Part shown: in pieces, positions 16,936-24,781 of the stretch
Layout: each line of letters starts with the position of its first letter
Position numbering within the stretch: the stretch's first letter is position 1
DNA from: JAJEBT01 sp965214975
GTDB taxonomy: Bacteria > Pseudomonadota > Alphaproteobacteria > MPNO01 > UBA830
Assembly: GCA_965214975.1 (NCBI GenBank)
Contig: OZ244055.1
Location: 1,488,001-1,552,000, forward strand
Direction: 5' to 3'
Length of the DNA: 64,000 bases
Program-made: the position numbers and the translations under genes
Notes under the pieces: model-generated
What the model was told of the DNA's origin: nothing
The model's input: only the letters and a program-made list of their open reading frames with translations
Databases searched by the model: none

Positions 16936-17970
16936 ATGAACGTCGAAACCCCCGCCGGGCAGCTGAAGCCCGCCGACTACGCCTCCGACCAGGAGGTGCG
17001 GTGGTGCCCGGGCTGCGGCGACTACGCCATCATCAAGGGCGTGCACCGCACCCTCGCCGAGCTGCAGATCCCTCTCGAGCGCCTGGTCTTCTTTTCGGGC
17101 ATCGGCTGCGCGGCGCGCTTTCCCTACTACATGGCGTCCTACGGCTTCCACACCATCCACGGCCGGGCGCCGGCGCTCGCCACCGGCGCCAAGCTCGCCA
17201 ATCCGGATCTCGACGTCTGGCTGGTGATGGGCGACGGAGACGCGCTGTCCATCGGCGGCAACCACACCATGCACGCGCTGCGGCGCAACGTCGACATCAA
17301 CATGCTCCTGTTCAACAACGAGATCTACGGGCTGACCAAGGGCCAGTACTCCCCCACCAGCCGGCTCGGGACCCGCTCCCCCTCGACGCCGCAGGGCTCG
17401 GTCGACGCGCCCGTCAACGCCTGCAGCCTGGCCCTCGGCGCGGGCGCCCGCTTCGTCGCCCGCACCTTCGACACCAACCAGAAGCACATGCCGGGCGTCC
17501 TCAAGGCCGCGCACGCCCACAAGGGCGCGTCCTTCGTGGAGATCATCCAGAACTGCATCGTCTACAACGACGGCGCGTTCGAGGGCTGGACCGACAGGTC
17601 GGTGGTCCTCGACAACACGATCTCCGTTGAGCACGGCAAGCCGCTGACGTTCGGCAGGGACGGCGACAGGGGAATCGCGCGCAGCGAGGACGGATTCGGC
17701 ATCCGCGTCGTGGAGATCGGCGCCGACGGCGTCTCCGAGGACGACATCCTGGTCCACGACCGGACCAACCGGATCCTCGCCATGATGCTCGCCGACATGG
17801 AGCGGCCGGAGTTTCCCGTGGCCCTCGGGGTGCTCTACTGCGACCCCGGGAAGCCCTACGACGAGGCGGTCGCCGAGCAGCTCGAGGAGGTCCGCAAGGC
17901 GCTCCCCGCGGGCTCGCTCAACGACATGCTCCGCAAGGGCAGAACCTGGACCGTGTCCGAGGGCGCCTGA
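16936..17970 (+). CDS. korB: 2-oxoacid:ferredoxin oxidoreductase, beta (TPP) subunit
   Basis: A 344-residue beta subunit. C24-x2-C27 (WCPGCGDYA) and C58 (GIGCAARF), with a later cysteine near 294 (YCDPGKP), fit the single [4Fe-4S] cluster of this family. GDGDALSIGGNH starts the thiamine-diphosphate motif, completed by NNEIYGLTKGQ. It forms the KorAB complex with the preceding gene. The SPTSRLGTRSPSTPQGS segment is typical of 2-oxoglutarate-type enzymes. The fprA-like gene follows 106 bases downstream. No ferredoxin gene is seen nearby, so ferredoxin must come from elsewhere in the genome. Confidence 0.92.
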   Translation: MNVETPAGQLKPADYASDQEVRWCPGCGDYAIIKGVHRTLAELQIPLERLVFFSGIGCAARFPYYMASYGFHTIHGRAPALATGAKLANPDLDVWLVMGDGDALSIGGNHTMHALRRNVDINMLLFNNEIYGLTKGQYSPTSRLGTRSPSTPQGSVDAPVNACSLALGAGARFVARTFDTNQKHMPGVLKAAHAHKGASFVEIIQNCIVYNDGAFEGWTDRSVVLDNTISVEHGKPLTFGRDGDRGIARSEDGFGIRVVEIGADGVSEDDILVHDRTNRILAMMLADMERPEFPVALGVLYCDPGKPYDEAVAEQLEEVRKALPAGSLNDMLRKGRTWTVSEGA

Positions 17971-18076
17971 CCCGCCGCGGGCCGGCCCGCGGACTTTCCC
18001 GCGATCCGCAACCCGTTATGATGCCCCTCGGACGCCGCGTCGGCGTCCGCCGGAACGCACTGCCCGAGGCCCCCGA

Positions 18077-19396
18077 ATGAAGCGCACCGTCGCGATCGTC
18101 GGGTCCGGCCCCGGCGGCATGTACGCCGCGCAGGGGCTGCTCGACCGGGAACCCGACTGCGTGGTCGACGTCATCGAGCGGCTGCCGAGCCCCTACGGCC
18201 TGATCCGCGGAGGGGTGGCGCCCGACCACCAGAAGACCAAGCGCGTCTCGCGCGCCTACGACCGCACGATGGAGGACGCGCGGCTGCGCTATCTCGGCAA
18301 CGTGGAGGTCGGCCGCGACGTCCGCGTGGACGAGCTGCTGGAGATCTACGACGCCGTGGTGCTGGCCTACGGCGCGCCCCACGACAACCGCCTCGGCATC
18401 CCGGGCGAGTCGCTGGCCAACGTCTTCGGCTCGAACGCCTTTGTCGGCTGGTACAACGGGCATCCGGACTTCGCGGCTCTCGGCCCCGACCTCGACGTCG
18501 GGGCGGTCGCCGTGATCGGGGTCGGAAACGTCGCGCTCGACGTCGCCCGCGTGCTCGCCAAGACCTGCAGGGAGATGTCCGTCACCGATCTCGCGCCCCA
18601 TGCCGCGAAGGCCATTCACGCCGCGCCGATCGCCGACATCCACATGTTCGGCCGCCGCGGGCCGGTCGAGGCCGCGTTCACCAACGTCGAGCTCCGCGAG
18701 ATGGCCGAGCTCGAGGACGCCTGCCCCGTCATCGACCCCGCCCACTATCCGGAGACCGTCGTCGCGCCCCGGCTGTCCGACCGCGACCTGCGCCTGCGCC
18801 AGCGCAACGTCGAGACCATGAAGTCCTTCGCCGGCATCGATCCGCGGGGCAAGAGCAAGCGGGTGCACTTCTCGTTCTTCGCCTCGCCGGTCGCCATCCT
18901 CGGCACCGAGCGCGTCGAGGGCGTGCGCCTGGAACGCACGGTCGTCGACGACCGGGGCAAGGTCGCCGGAACCGGCGAGCGTTTCGAGGTTCCCTGCCAG
19001 CTCGCGGTCACCTGCATCGGTTCCCGGGCGAAACCGATCGACGGGCTGCCGTTCGACGAGCGGCGCGGCGTCGTCGTCCACGACCGCGGCCTGGTCTCGC
19101 CCAGGCTCTACGCCGTCGGCTGGCTCAAGCGCGGCGCGGTCGGAACGATCGGCACCAACAAGAACGATTCCCTCGAGGTCGCCGGCCGCGTGGTCTCGGA
19201 CTGGAACGGCCCCGCCCGCCCCGGACGCGCCGCCATGGACGGGCTCGTGGAGGAACGCGGGCTCGAGGTCGTGACGTTTCCCGACTGGCGGATCATCGAG
19301 CGGCTGGAGATCGACGCCGCGCCCGCCGGCGCGCCCCGGCGCAAGTTCCCCAGTCCCCGGGCCATGCTGTCGGCTCTCGCCGCGGCGACCCGGTAG
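18077..19396 (+). CDS. fprA: ferredoxin-NADP+ reductase, FprA/adrenodoxin-reductase type
   Basis: A 439-residue flavoprotein with an N-terminal FAD motif (VAIVGSGPGGMYAA), the family-specific ERLPSPYGLIRGGVAPDHQ, a second nucleotide motif VIGVGNVALDVARVLA and the C-terminal LKRGAVGTIGTNKNDS that contacts flavin and NADP. FprA enzymes move electrons between NADPH and ferredoxin. Following korAB, it could return ferredoxin electrons to NADP+ or help reduce ferredoxin for the 6-hydroxynicotinate reductase candidate; direction is inference. It converges on the CaiB gene across 19 bases with no strong terminator. Confidence 0.9.
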   Translation: MKRTVAIVGSGPGGMYAAQGLLDREPDCVVDVIERLPSPYGLIRGGVAPDHQKTKRVSRAYDRTMEDARLRYLGNVEVGRDVRVDELLEIYDAVVLAYGAPHDNRLGIPGESLANVFGSNAFVGWYNGHPDFAALGPDLDVGAVAVIGVGNVALDVARVLAKTCREMSVTDLAPHAAKAIHAAPIADIHMFGRRGPVEAAFTNVELREMAELEDACPVIDPAHYPETVVAPRLSDRDLRLRQRNVETMKSFAGIDPRGKSKRVHFSFFASPVAILGTERVEGVRLERTVVDDRGKVAGTGERFEVPCQLAVTCIGSRAKPIDGLPFDERRGVVVHDRGLVSPRLYAVGWLKRGAVGTIGTNKNDSLEVAGRVVSDWNGPARPGRAAMDGLVEERGLEVVTFPDWRIIERLEIDAAPAGAPRRKFPSPRAMLSALAAATR

Positions 19397-19415
19397 GGCC
19401 CCGCCGGCCGCCGGT

Positions 19416-20699
19416 TCAGACGACGCCGTCTCCGCGAAGGGCCCGGATCTCCCGGTCCGTCAGACCGGCGAGATCCCGCAGAACCTCGTCGGTGTGCTGC
19501 CCCAGAACCGGCGGCGCGCGACCGCGTCCGACCGGCGACCGGGACAGGCGCAACGGACTCGCCACGGTCGGAACCGCACCCGCGGCCGGATGCGGAAGGG
19601 CTTGCTCGAGACCCCTCGCGCGCACGTGCGGATCGTCGAACACCTGCTTGAGATCGTTGATCGGACCGCAGGGCACCCCGGCGCGTTCGAGGGCCTCCAG
19701 CCAGAACCGCCGCGGCTTTCCGGCCATGATCTTCCCGAGGATCGGGGCGAGCTCCCCGCGATGCACGACGCGGGCGCGGTTGGTCGCGAATCTCCCGTCG
19801 GCGGCGAGTTCGGGGCGCCCCGCGGTCTCGCAGAACCTGCGGAACTGCGAATCGTTGCCGATCGCGAGAATGACGTGGCCGTCGGCGGTCCGGTAGGCCT
19901 CGTAGGGAACGACGTTGGGATGGGCGTTGCCCATGCGCGCCGGCGGCGCGCCGGACACCAGGTAGTTCATCGCCTGGTTGGCCATCGCCGCCACGGTGAC
20001 GTCGAGCAGCGCGAGGTCGACATGCTGCCCGCGCCCGGTCTTGTCGCGCCACGACAGCGCCGCCAGCACCGCGACGACGGCGTAGAGGCCGGTCAGGATG
20101 TCGGACAGCGCGACGCCGATCTTCTGGGGGCCCCCTCCGGGCCGGCCGTCGGCCTCCCCGGTCACGCTCATCAGGCCGCCCATGGCCTGGATCAGGAAGT
20201 CGTAGCCGGCCCTGCCGCTGTAGGGCCCGGTCTGGCCGAAACCGGTGATCGAGCAGTAGACGAGGCGCGGGTTGACCTCGGCGAGGCTCGCGTAGTCCAG
20301 GCCGTGGCGCGCCAGCCCCCCTTTCTTGTAGTTCTCGATCAGCACGTCCGACCGCGCCGCCAGCCTGCGCACGACCTCCTGCCCCCCGGGGGCGGAGATG
20401 TCGACCGTCACGGATCTCTTGCCGCGGTTCGCCGACAGGAAATAGGCCGATTCCGGGGTTTCGGCCCCGTCGGGGGCCCGCGCGTAGGGCGGACCCCAGC
20501 CGCGGGTGTCGTCGCCGCGCCCGGGACGCTCGATCTTGACGACCTCGGCGCCGAGGTCGGCCAGGGTCTGCCCGGCCCACGGCCCGGCCAGGATGCGGCT
20601 CATGTCGAGCACGCGGAGGTGGTCGAGAGGGCGCCTTCCGGAGCGCTCCTCCCCGCCCGTTTCCGGGGTTCCGCCGCCCGCCGGCCCGCGGTCAGACAA
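19416..20699 (-). CDS. CaiB/BaiF-family CoA-transferase (probable glutarate CoA-transferase)
   Basis: A 427-residue type III CoA-transferase. The catalytic aspartate is Asp167 in AGYDFLIQAMGG; LAGPWAGQTLADLGAEVVK is the usual N-terminal CoA-site motif. The start is uncertain: TTG at 20699, overlapping the stop region of the upstream dehydrogenase gene, is the only start that keeps the whole conserved N terminus. The gene follows glutaryl-CoA dehydrogenase. Pairs of this kind activate glutarate, often with succinyl-CoA as donor, for that dehydrogenase. This fits the C5 dicarboxylate expected from enamidase-type ring opening. Another dicarboxylate is possible. Confidence 0.85.
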   Translation of the reverse strand: MSDRGPAGGGTPETGGEERSGRRPLDHLRVLDMSRILAGPWAGQTLADLGAEVVKIERPGRGDDTRGWGPPYARAPDGAETPESAYFLSANRGKRSVTVDISAPGGQEVVRRLAARSDVLIENYKKGGLARHGLDYASLAEVNPRLVYCSITGFGQTGPYSGRAGYDFLIQAMGGLMSVTGEADGRPGGGPQKIGVALSDILTGLYAVVAVLAALSWRDKTGRGQHVDLALLDVTVAAMANQAMNYLVSGAPPARMGNAHPNVVPYEAYRTADGHVILAIGNDSQFRRFCETAGRPELAADGRFATNRARVVHRGELAPILGKIMAGKPRRFWLEALERAGVPCGPINDLKQVFDDPHVRARGLEQALPHPAAGAVPTVASPLRLSRSPVGRGRAPPVLGQHTDEVLRDLAGLTDREIRALRGDGVV

Positions 20700-21906
20700 A
20701 GGCCTGTATGCCGGTCTGGGCGCGGCCGAGGATCAGCGCGTGGACGTCGTGCGTGCCCTCGTAGGTGTAGATGGTCTCCATGTTCATCACGTGGCGCATG
20801 ACGTGGTACTCGTCGCTGATGCCGTTGCCGCCGTGGATGTCGCGGGCGTCGCGGCAGATGTCGCGCGCCTTTCCGGTCGAGTTGCGCTTGAGCATGGAGA
20901 TCAGCTCGGGCGCGCACCGGCCGTCGTCCATCAGCCGTCCCATGCGCAGGCAGGACTGGTAGCCGACGAAGATCTCGCTCTGCATGTCGGCGAGCTTCTT
21001 CTGGACCAGCTGGAAGGACGCCAGCGGCTTGCCGAACTGGGTGCGCTCGAGGGCGTAGTCGCGCGCCGCGCGCCAGCAGAACTCCGCGGCGCCGAGAGCG
21101 CCCCAGGCGATGCCGTAGCGGGCGTTGTTGAGGCAGCCGAACGGGCCGCCGAGCCCGCGCGCGTCCGGAAGGCGGTTCTCCTCGGGCACGAACACCCCGT
21201 CCATCACGATCTCGCCGGTGGTCGACGCGCGGAGGCTCAGCTTGTTGCGCAGCTTCGGCGTGCTCAGGCCCTCCATGCCGCGTTCGAGAACGAAACCGCG
21301 GATCACGTCCTCGTCGTCCTTCGCCCAGACCACGAGCACGTCGGCCATCGGCGCGTTCGAGATCCACGTCTTGCTGCCGCTGAGCGTCCAGCCGCCGTCG
21401 ACCTTCGAGGCGCGGGTCTTCATGCCCCCCGGGTCGGAGCCGTGGTCGGGCTCGGTCAGGCCGAACGCCCCGACCCATTCGCCGGACGCCAGCCTGGGCA
21501 GGTATTTCCGGCGCTGGTCCTCGGTGCCGTAGGCGTAGATCGGCCACATGACGAGGCTCGACTGGACCGACAGGGTCGACCGGTAGGAGGAATCGACCAT
21601 CTCGATCTCGCGGGCGACCAGGCCGTAGGCGACGTAGCTCGCACCCGCGCAGCCGTATCCGCGGATGGTCGGACCCAGAAGCCCGAGCTCGCCCATCTCC
21701 GGGATGAGGTCGCGATCCTCCCGTTCCTCGTTGTAGGCCTCGACGATCCGGGGGAGAAGCCTCTCGCGGGCGTACTGGCGGGCGGTCTCGCGGATCATGC
21801 GCTCCTCGTCGGTGAGCTGGTCCTCGAGCGCCATCGGATCCTCCCAGTCGAACCTCGCCCATTTCGCGACGGTTCCGGCGCCGGCCGCCGCAGCCTCTGT
21901 TGCCAT
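20692..21906 (-). CDS. gcdH: glutaryl-CoA dehydrogenase
   Basis: A 404-residue acyl-CoA dehydrogenase with features specific to the glutaryl-CoA enzyme: RNSTGKARDICRDARDIHGG, NGISDEYHVMRHVMNMETI and the catalytic glutamate 383 in TYEGTHDVHALILGRAQTG. It oxidises and decarboxylates glutaryl-CoA to crotonyl-CoA, passing electrons to ETF. ATG at 21906 is preferred; GTG at 21915 is an in-frame alternative. It is first in a two-gene minus-strand unit with the CaiB CoA-transferase. The 179-base divergent gap to the UbiD-like gene contains a lower-GC stretch (about 21995-22035) that probably holds promoters for both sides, but no clean hexamer pair was found. Confidence 0.95.
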   Translation of the reverse strand: MATEAAAAGAGTVAKWARFDWEDPMALEDQLTDEERMIRETARQYARERLLPRIVEAYNEEREDRDLIPEMGELGLLGPTIRGYGCAGASYVAYGLVAREIEMVDSSYRSTLSVQSSLVMWPIYAYGTEDQRRKYLPRLASGEWVGAFGLTEPDHGSDPGGMKTRASKVDGGWTLSGSKTWISNAPMADVLVVWAKDDEDVIRGFVLERGMEGLSTPKLRNKLSLRASTTGEIVMDGVFVPEENRLPDARGLGGPFGCLNNARYGIAWGALGAAEFCWRAARDYALERTQFGKPLASFQLVQKKLADMQSEIFVGYQSCLRMGRLMDDGRCAPELISMLKRNSTGKARDICRDARDIHGGNGISDEYHVMRHVMNMETIYTYEGTHDVHALILGRAQTGIQAFV

Positions 21907-22085
21907 CGTCCCCACCCTTTCCTGTCTGCTTGCTGTCCGCCGTTGGCGCGAAAGACGCCGACGGCCCTCCGCGGGGCCGCCGACCGTTCCCGTCCCTTGT
22001 TACATGACCGTCCCTTTACTTACAAACGCAAGCGCGTAGGCTTTCCGCCGACGCACGGACGCGGTCTCGCGCGGGAGGGGCGGCT

Positions 22086-23492
22086 ATGGCGCACACGCTG
22101 CGCGGTTTTCTCGAATCCATCGACAACCGGATGCTGCACATCCGGGATCCCGTCGACCCGACAACCCAGGTCGGCTACCTGTGCTCGGAAAGCAGGGGCC
22201 CCCTGATGTTCCACGACCTCGAGGGCTTCCCGGGCTGGCGGCTGACCGACATGCTGATCATGGACCGCGTCGGCCAGGCCGCCGCCTTCGGGCTCGAGCG
22301 GCCGAACGAGGTGTGCCCGCATCTCGCCGAGCAGATGGCCACCAGGCGCGGCAAGTCGGTGATGGTCGACGACGGCCCGGTCAAGGAGGTCAGGATGCTC
22401 GGCGACGACGTCGACCTCCACGCGCTGCCCATCCCCCGGCACAGCCACGGCGACGGCGGGCGCTATCTGGGCTCCGGCATCACGATCACCCGGGATCCCG
22501 AAACCGGCATCCGGAACGAGGCCATCATCCGGATGATGCTGACGGACGATCCGCGCAAGGCGACGTTCTGGATGGCGGCCCGCCACAACCACGCCCACTA
22601 CATGAAATACGTGGCGAGAAACGAGTCCATGCCGATGGCGTTCGCGATCGGGCTGCACCCGGTCTACGAGATCATGGCCAACTGGTCGGGCAAGCACGAG
22701 GACTTCGACGAGCTGGAATACGGCGCCGGGGTTCTCGGAGAGGACATCGAGATGGTGCCCTGCGACACCATAGACCTCGAGGTGCCGGCGCATGCCGAGG
22801 TCGTGATCGAGGGGCTCGTCCACCCCACGGACCGGGCCCCGGAGGGGCCGTTCGGGGAGTTCACGACCTTCGGCGCGGGCGCGGAGGGCCCCGCCCCGGT
22901 CTTCACGGTCACCGCCGTGACCCACCGCAGGAATCCGATCTTCCGGCACATGCAGGCGACCTGGTTCACCGACCACCAGCCCCTGATCACCCTGCCGATG
23001 GAGGCGACCTACTACAACCGCCTGCGCGAGACCCACGGCAACACCAACATCCTCGACGTCTTCGTGCCGCCCTGGGCGTCTCAGTTCATGATGATCGTCC
23101 AGATGGAAGCCCGCTGGGACGGCCAGGTCCGCGACACCCTCATGTCGGCGCTCTCCGGCCCCAATCTCCATGTCAAGATCGCGATCGCGGTCGACGAGGA
23201 CGTCGACATCTACGACGCCCGGGAAGTGCTGTGGGCGATCGCCTGCCGGTGCAACCCCGAGACCATGGCCCACATCGTTCCGGGAACGCGCCTGCATCCG
23301 CTCGACATCTCGATTCCCGAGGTGCGCAAGGACTACACGGTCATGCGGGTCGGCGGGAAGCTCGCGATCGACGCCACCAAGCCGGCGACCTGGCGGGGCG
23401 AGGAGCGCGAGAGGTTCGCGCGCGTGCGGCCCATGGGCGAAGGCGACCCCGCGATCGCCGAACTGCTCGAACAGGTCAGGAAGAGGCGCTGA
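22086..23492 (+). CDS. UbiD-family (prenylated-FMN) decarboxylase
   Basis: A 468-residue UbiD-like protein. Visible family elements are an N-terminal domain starting LRGFLESID, the central IPRHSHGDGGRYLGSGITI, and the acid-base motif region APEGPFGEFTTF, which contains the catalytic glutamates. UbiD enzymes (de)carboxylate alpha,beta-unsaturated or aromatic acids using prFMN made by UbiX; no ubiX is in the window. It is divergent from gcdH. In this locus it might decarboxylate an intermediate between ring opening and glutarate, since the enol of 2-formylglutarate is an unsaturated acid; that is speculation. It ends 15 bases from the convergent alcohol dehydrogenase. Confidence 0.88.
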   Translation: MAHTLRGFLESIDNRMLHIRDPVDPTTQVGYLCSESRGPLMFHDLEGFPGWRLTDMLIMDRVGQAAAFGLERPNEVCPHLAEQMATRRGKSVMVDDGPVKEVRMLGDDVDLHALPIPRHSHGDGGRYLGSGITITRDPETGIRNEAIIRMMLTDDPRKATFWMAARHNHAHYMKYVARNESMPMAFAIGLHPVYEIMANWSGKHEDFDELEYGAGVLGEDIEMVPCDTIDLEVPAHAEVVIEGLVHPTDRAPEGPFGEFTTFGAGAEGPAPVFTVTAVTHRRNPIFRHMQATWFTDHQPLITLPMEATYYNRLRETHGNTNILDVFVPPWASQFMMIVQMEARWDGQVRDTLMSALSGPNLHVKIAIAVDEDVDIYDAREVLWAIACRCNPETMAHIVPGTRLHPLDISIPEVRKDYTVMRVGGKLAIDATKPATWRGEERERFARVRPMGEGDPAIAELLEQVRKRR

Positions 23493-23507
23493 ACGGAGCG
23501 CCCCGGC

Positions 23508-24542
23508 TCACGGGCCGCCGGTCAGGACCGCGGCGCGGCCCGTCACCAGCCCGGCCTCGATGCGCGCGTGCAGGGCCTCGGCACCCTCCATGGGGACCGT
23601 TTCGGTGACGCAGGGCCGGATCTCCCCGCGGGCGCAGAGATCGAGCGCCTCGACGACCTCCCGGCGCGTCGCGTAGCGACTGCCCATCAGCACGAGCTCC
23701 TTCTCGAGCATGAGGTCGGAACGCGCCTCGAAGGGCTGGCCGGCGCCGCCGAGGGTGACCAGCCGGCCGCCGCGGCCGAGCGCGCGCACGGCGAGTTCGA
23801 GGGTTTCCCGGGACGAGACGAAATCGACCGCGACGTCGAGGCCGCCGCCGCCGGCCTCGACCAGCTCCTCGGCCGCGGCGTCGCCGCGCGAACCGACGCA
23901 GCGTTCGGCCCCGGCCGCGAGGCAGGCCCCGTGCTTGTCGAGGGCGGTCTCGACGGCGATCGGCCGGGCGCCGGCCCGGCGCGCCATCATCAGCATGTGG
24001 ATGCCGAGACCGCCGCCGGCGCCGAACACGGCCACGCTCTCGCCCGGGGCGACGCCGGCGTGGCGGAGCACCTTCAGGGGCGTCGCGACGGCATCGGAGA
24101 TGACGCCGGCCTCGGCCGGGCGGCGTTTCCAGTCGAGGCCCTCGGGCAGGCGGATGAAGTTGCGGGCCGGAAGCCCGACCAGTTCGGCGTAGCCGCCGTC
24201 ACGGGCCCGCCCGACGTAGCCGCCGAAATCCTCGCACAGCGTCTCGCGGCCGATGCGGCACCACCTGCAGCCGCCGCAGGTCAGATAGAAGTACGCGGTC
24301 ACCGGATCCCCGGGGGAGAGGCCGGAGACGCCGGGGCCGACGGTCTCGATCACGCCGGCGATCTCGTGGCCGATGACGCGCGGCCAGGCGACCTCGGCGC
24401 GCCCCGCCTTGACGTGCTGGATCGTGAGTCCCGCCCCGCAGGCGATCACCCGCGCCACCGCCTCGCCGGGGCCCGCGACCGGATCGGGCACGTCCTCGAG
24501 CGAGAACGCCGTTCCCGGACCGTGGAGCACGAGCGCCTTCAC
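23508..24542 (-). CDS. zinc-dependent alcohol dehydrogenase
   Basis: A 344-residue medium-chain dehydrogenase. Catalytic-zinc ligands are Cys35 and His59 with Glu60 (VIGHEIAGVIETVG); the structural zinc site is C89-x2-C92-x2-C95-x7-C103 (CGGCRWCRIGRETLC). The Rossmann motif is VFGAGGGLGIHML. GTG at 24542 gives the usual family length and has GGAGG about 10 bases upstream; the frame extends to 24650 without conserved sequence. It converges on the UbiD-like gene. It may interconvert an alcohol and aldehyde in the same pathway, for instance a C5 semialdehyde, but its substrate cannot be read from the sequence. Confidence 0.88.
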   Translation of the reverse strand: MKALVLHGPGTAFSLEDVPDPVAGPGEAVARVIACGAGLTIQHVKAGRAEVAWPRVIGHEIAGVIETVGPGVSGLSPGDPVTAYFYLTCGGCRWCRIGRETLCEDFGGYVGRARDGGYAELVGLPARNFIRLPEGLDWKRRPAEAGVISDAVATPLKVLRHAGVAPGESVAVFGAGGGLGIHMLMMARRAGARPIAVETALDKHGACLAAGAERCVGSRGDAAAEELVEAGGGGLDVAVDFVSSRETLELAVRALGRGGRLVTLGGAGQPFEARSDLMLEKELVLMGSRYATRREVVEALDLCARGEIRPCVTETVPMEGAEALHARIEAGLVTGRAAVLTGGP

Positions 24543-24708
24543 GCGGGCGACGCCTCCGGACGGACGCCGCGGGGACGCCGCGGCGGAGAAGCTGCGGCTG
24601 GCGACATCGTCCGTCCTCGAGGCTGTCCGTCCGGGGCGGCGAGCATGCACCGCCGCCCCGGCGTCCGCAAGCGCGCGCCCCGCGGGGCGCTCCGGCTCCG
24701 GGCTCCCG

Positions 24709-24738
24709 TTGGCGTTCGCGCGGTCAGGCCCCTATAAA
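24709..24738 (+). promoter_or_regulatory. promoter of the ABC exporter genes
   Basis: TTGGCG (24709-24714), 18 bases, TATAAA (24733-24738), 43 bases before the ATG at 24782. It is divergent from the alcohol dehydrogenase. Confidence 0.5.
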
Positions 24739-24781
24739 CCGGACGCCGGCCGGGGCCGGCGCGCCAGCGTTCGGATCGGGA

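Noticed and set aside
14911..17757. Long minus-strand frame opposite korA and korB
   Set aside because: The translation is Asp/Val/Arg/Gly-rich with no family features; it is the antisense shadow common in high-GC coding DNA.
21995..22035. Operator dyad TTGTTA/TTACAA between gcdH and the ubiD-like gene
   Set aside because: Arms match at too few positions and the -10-like sequences are poor on both strands; the lower GC content alone is not enough to call a site.
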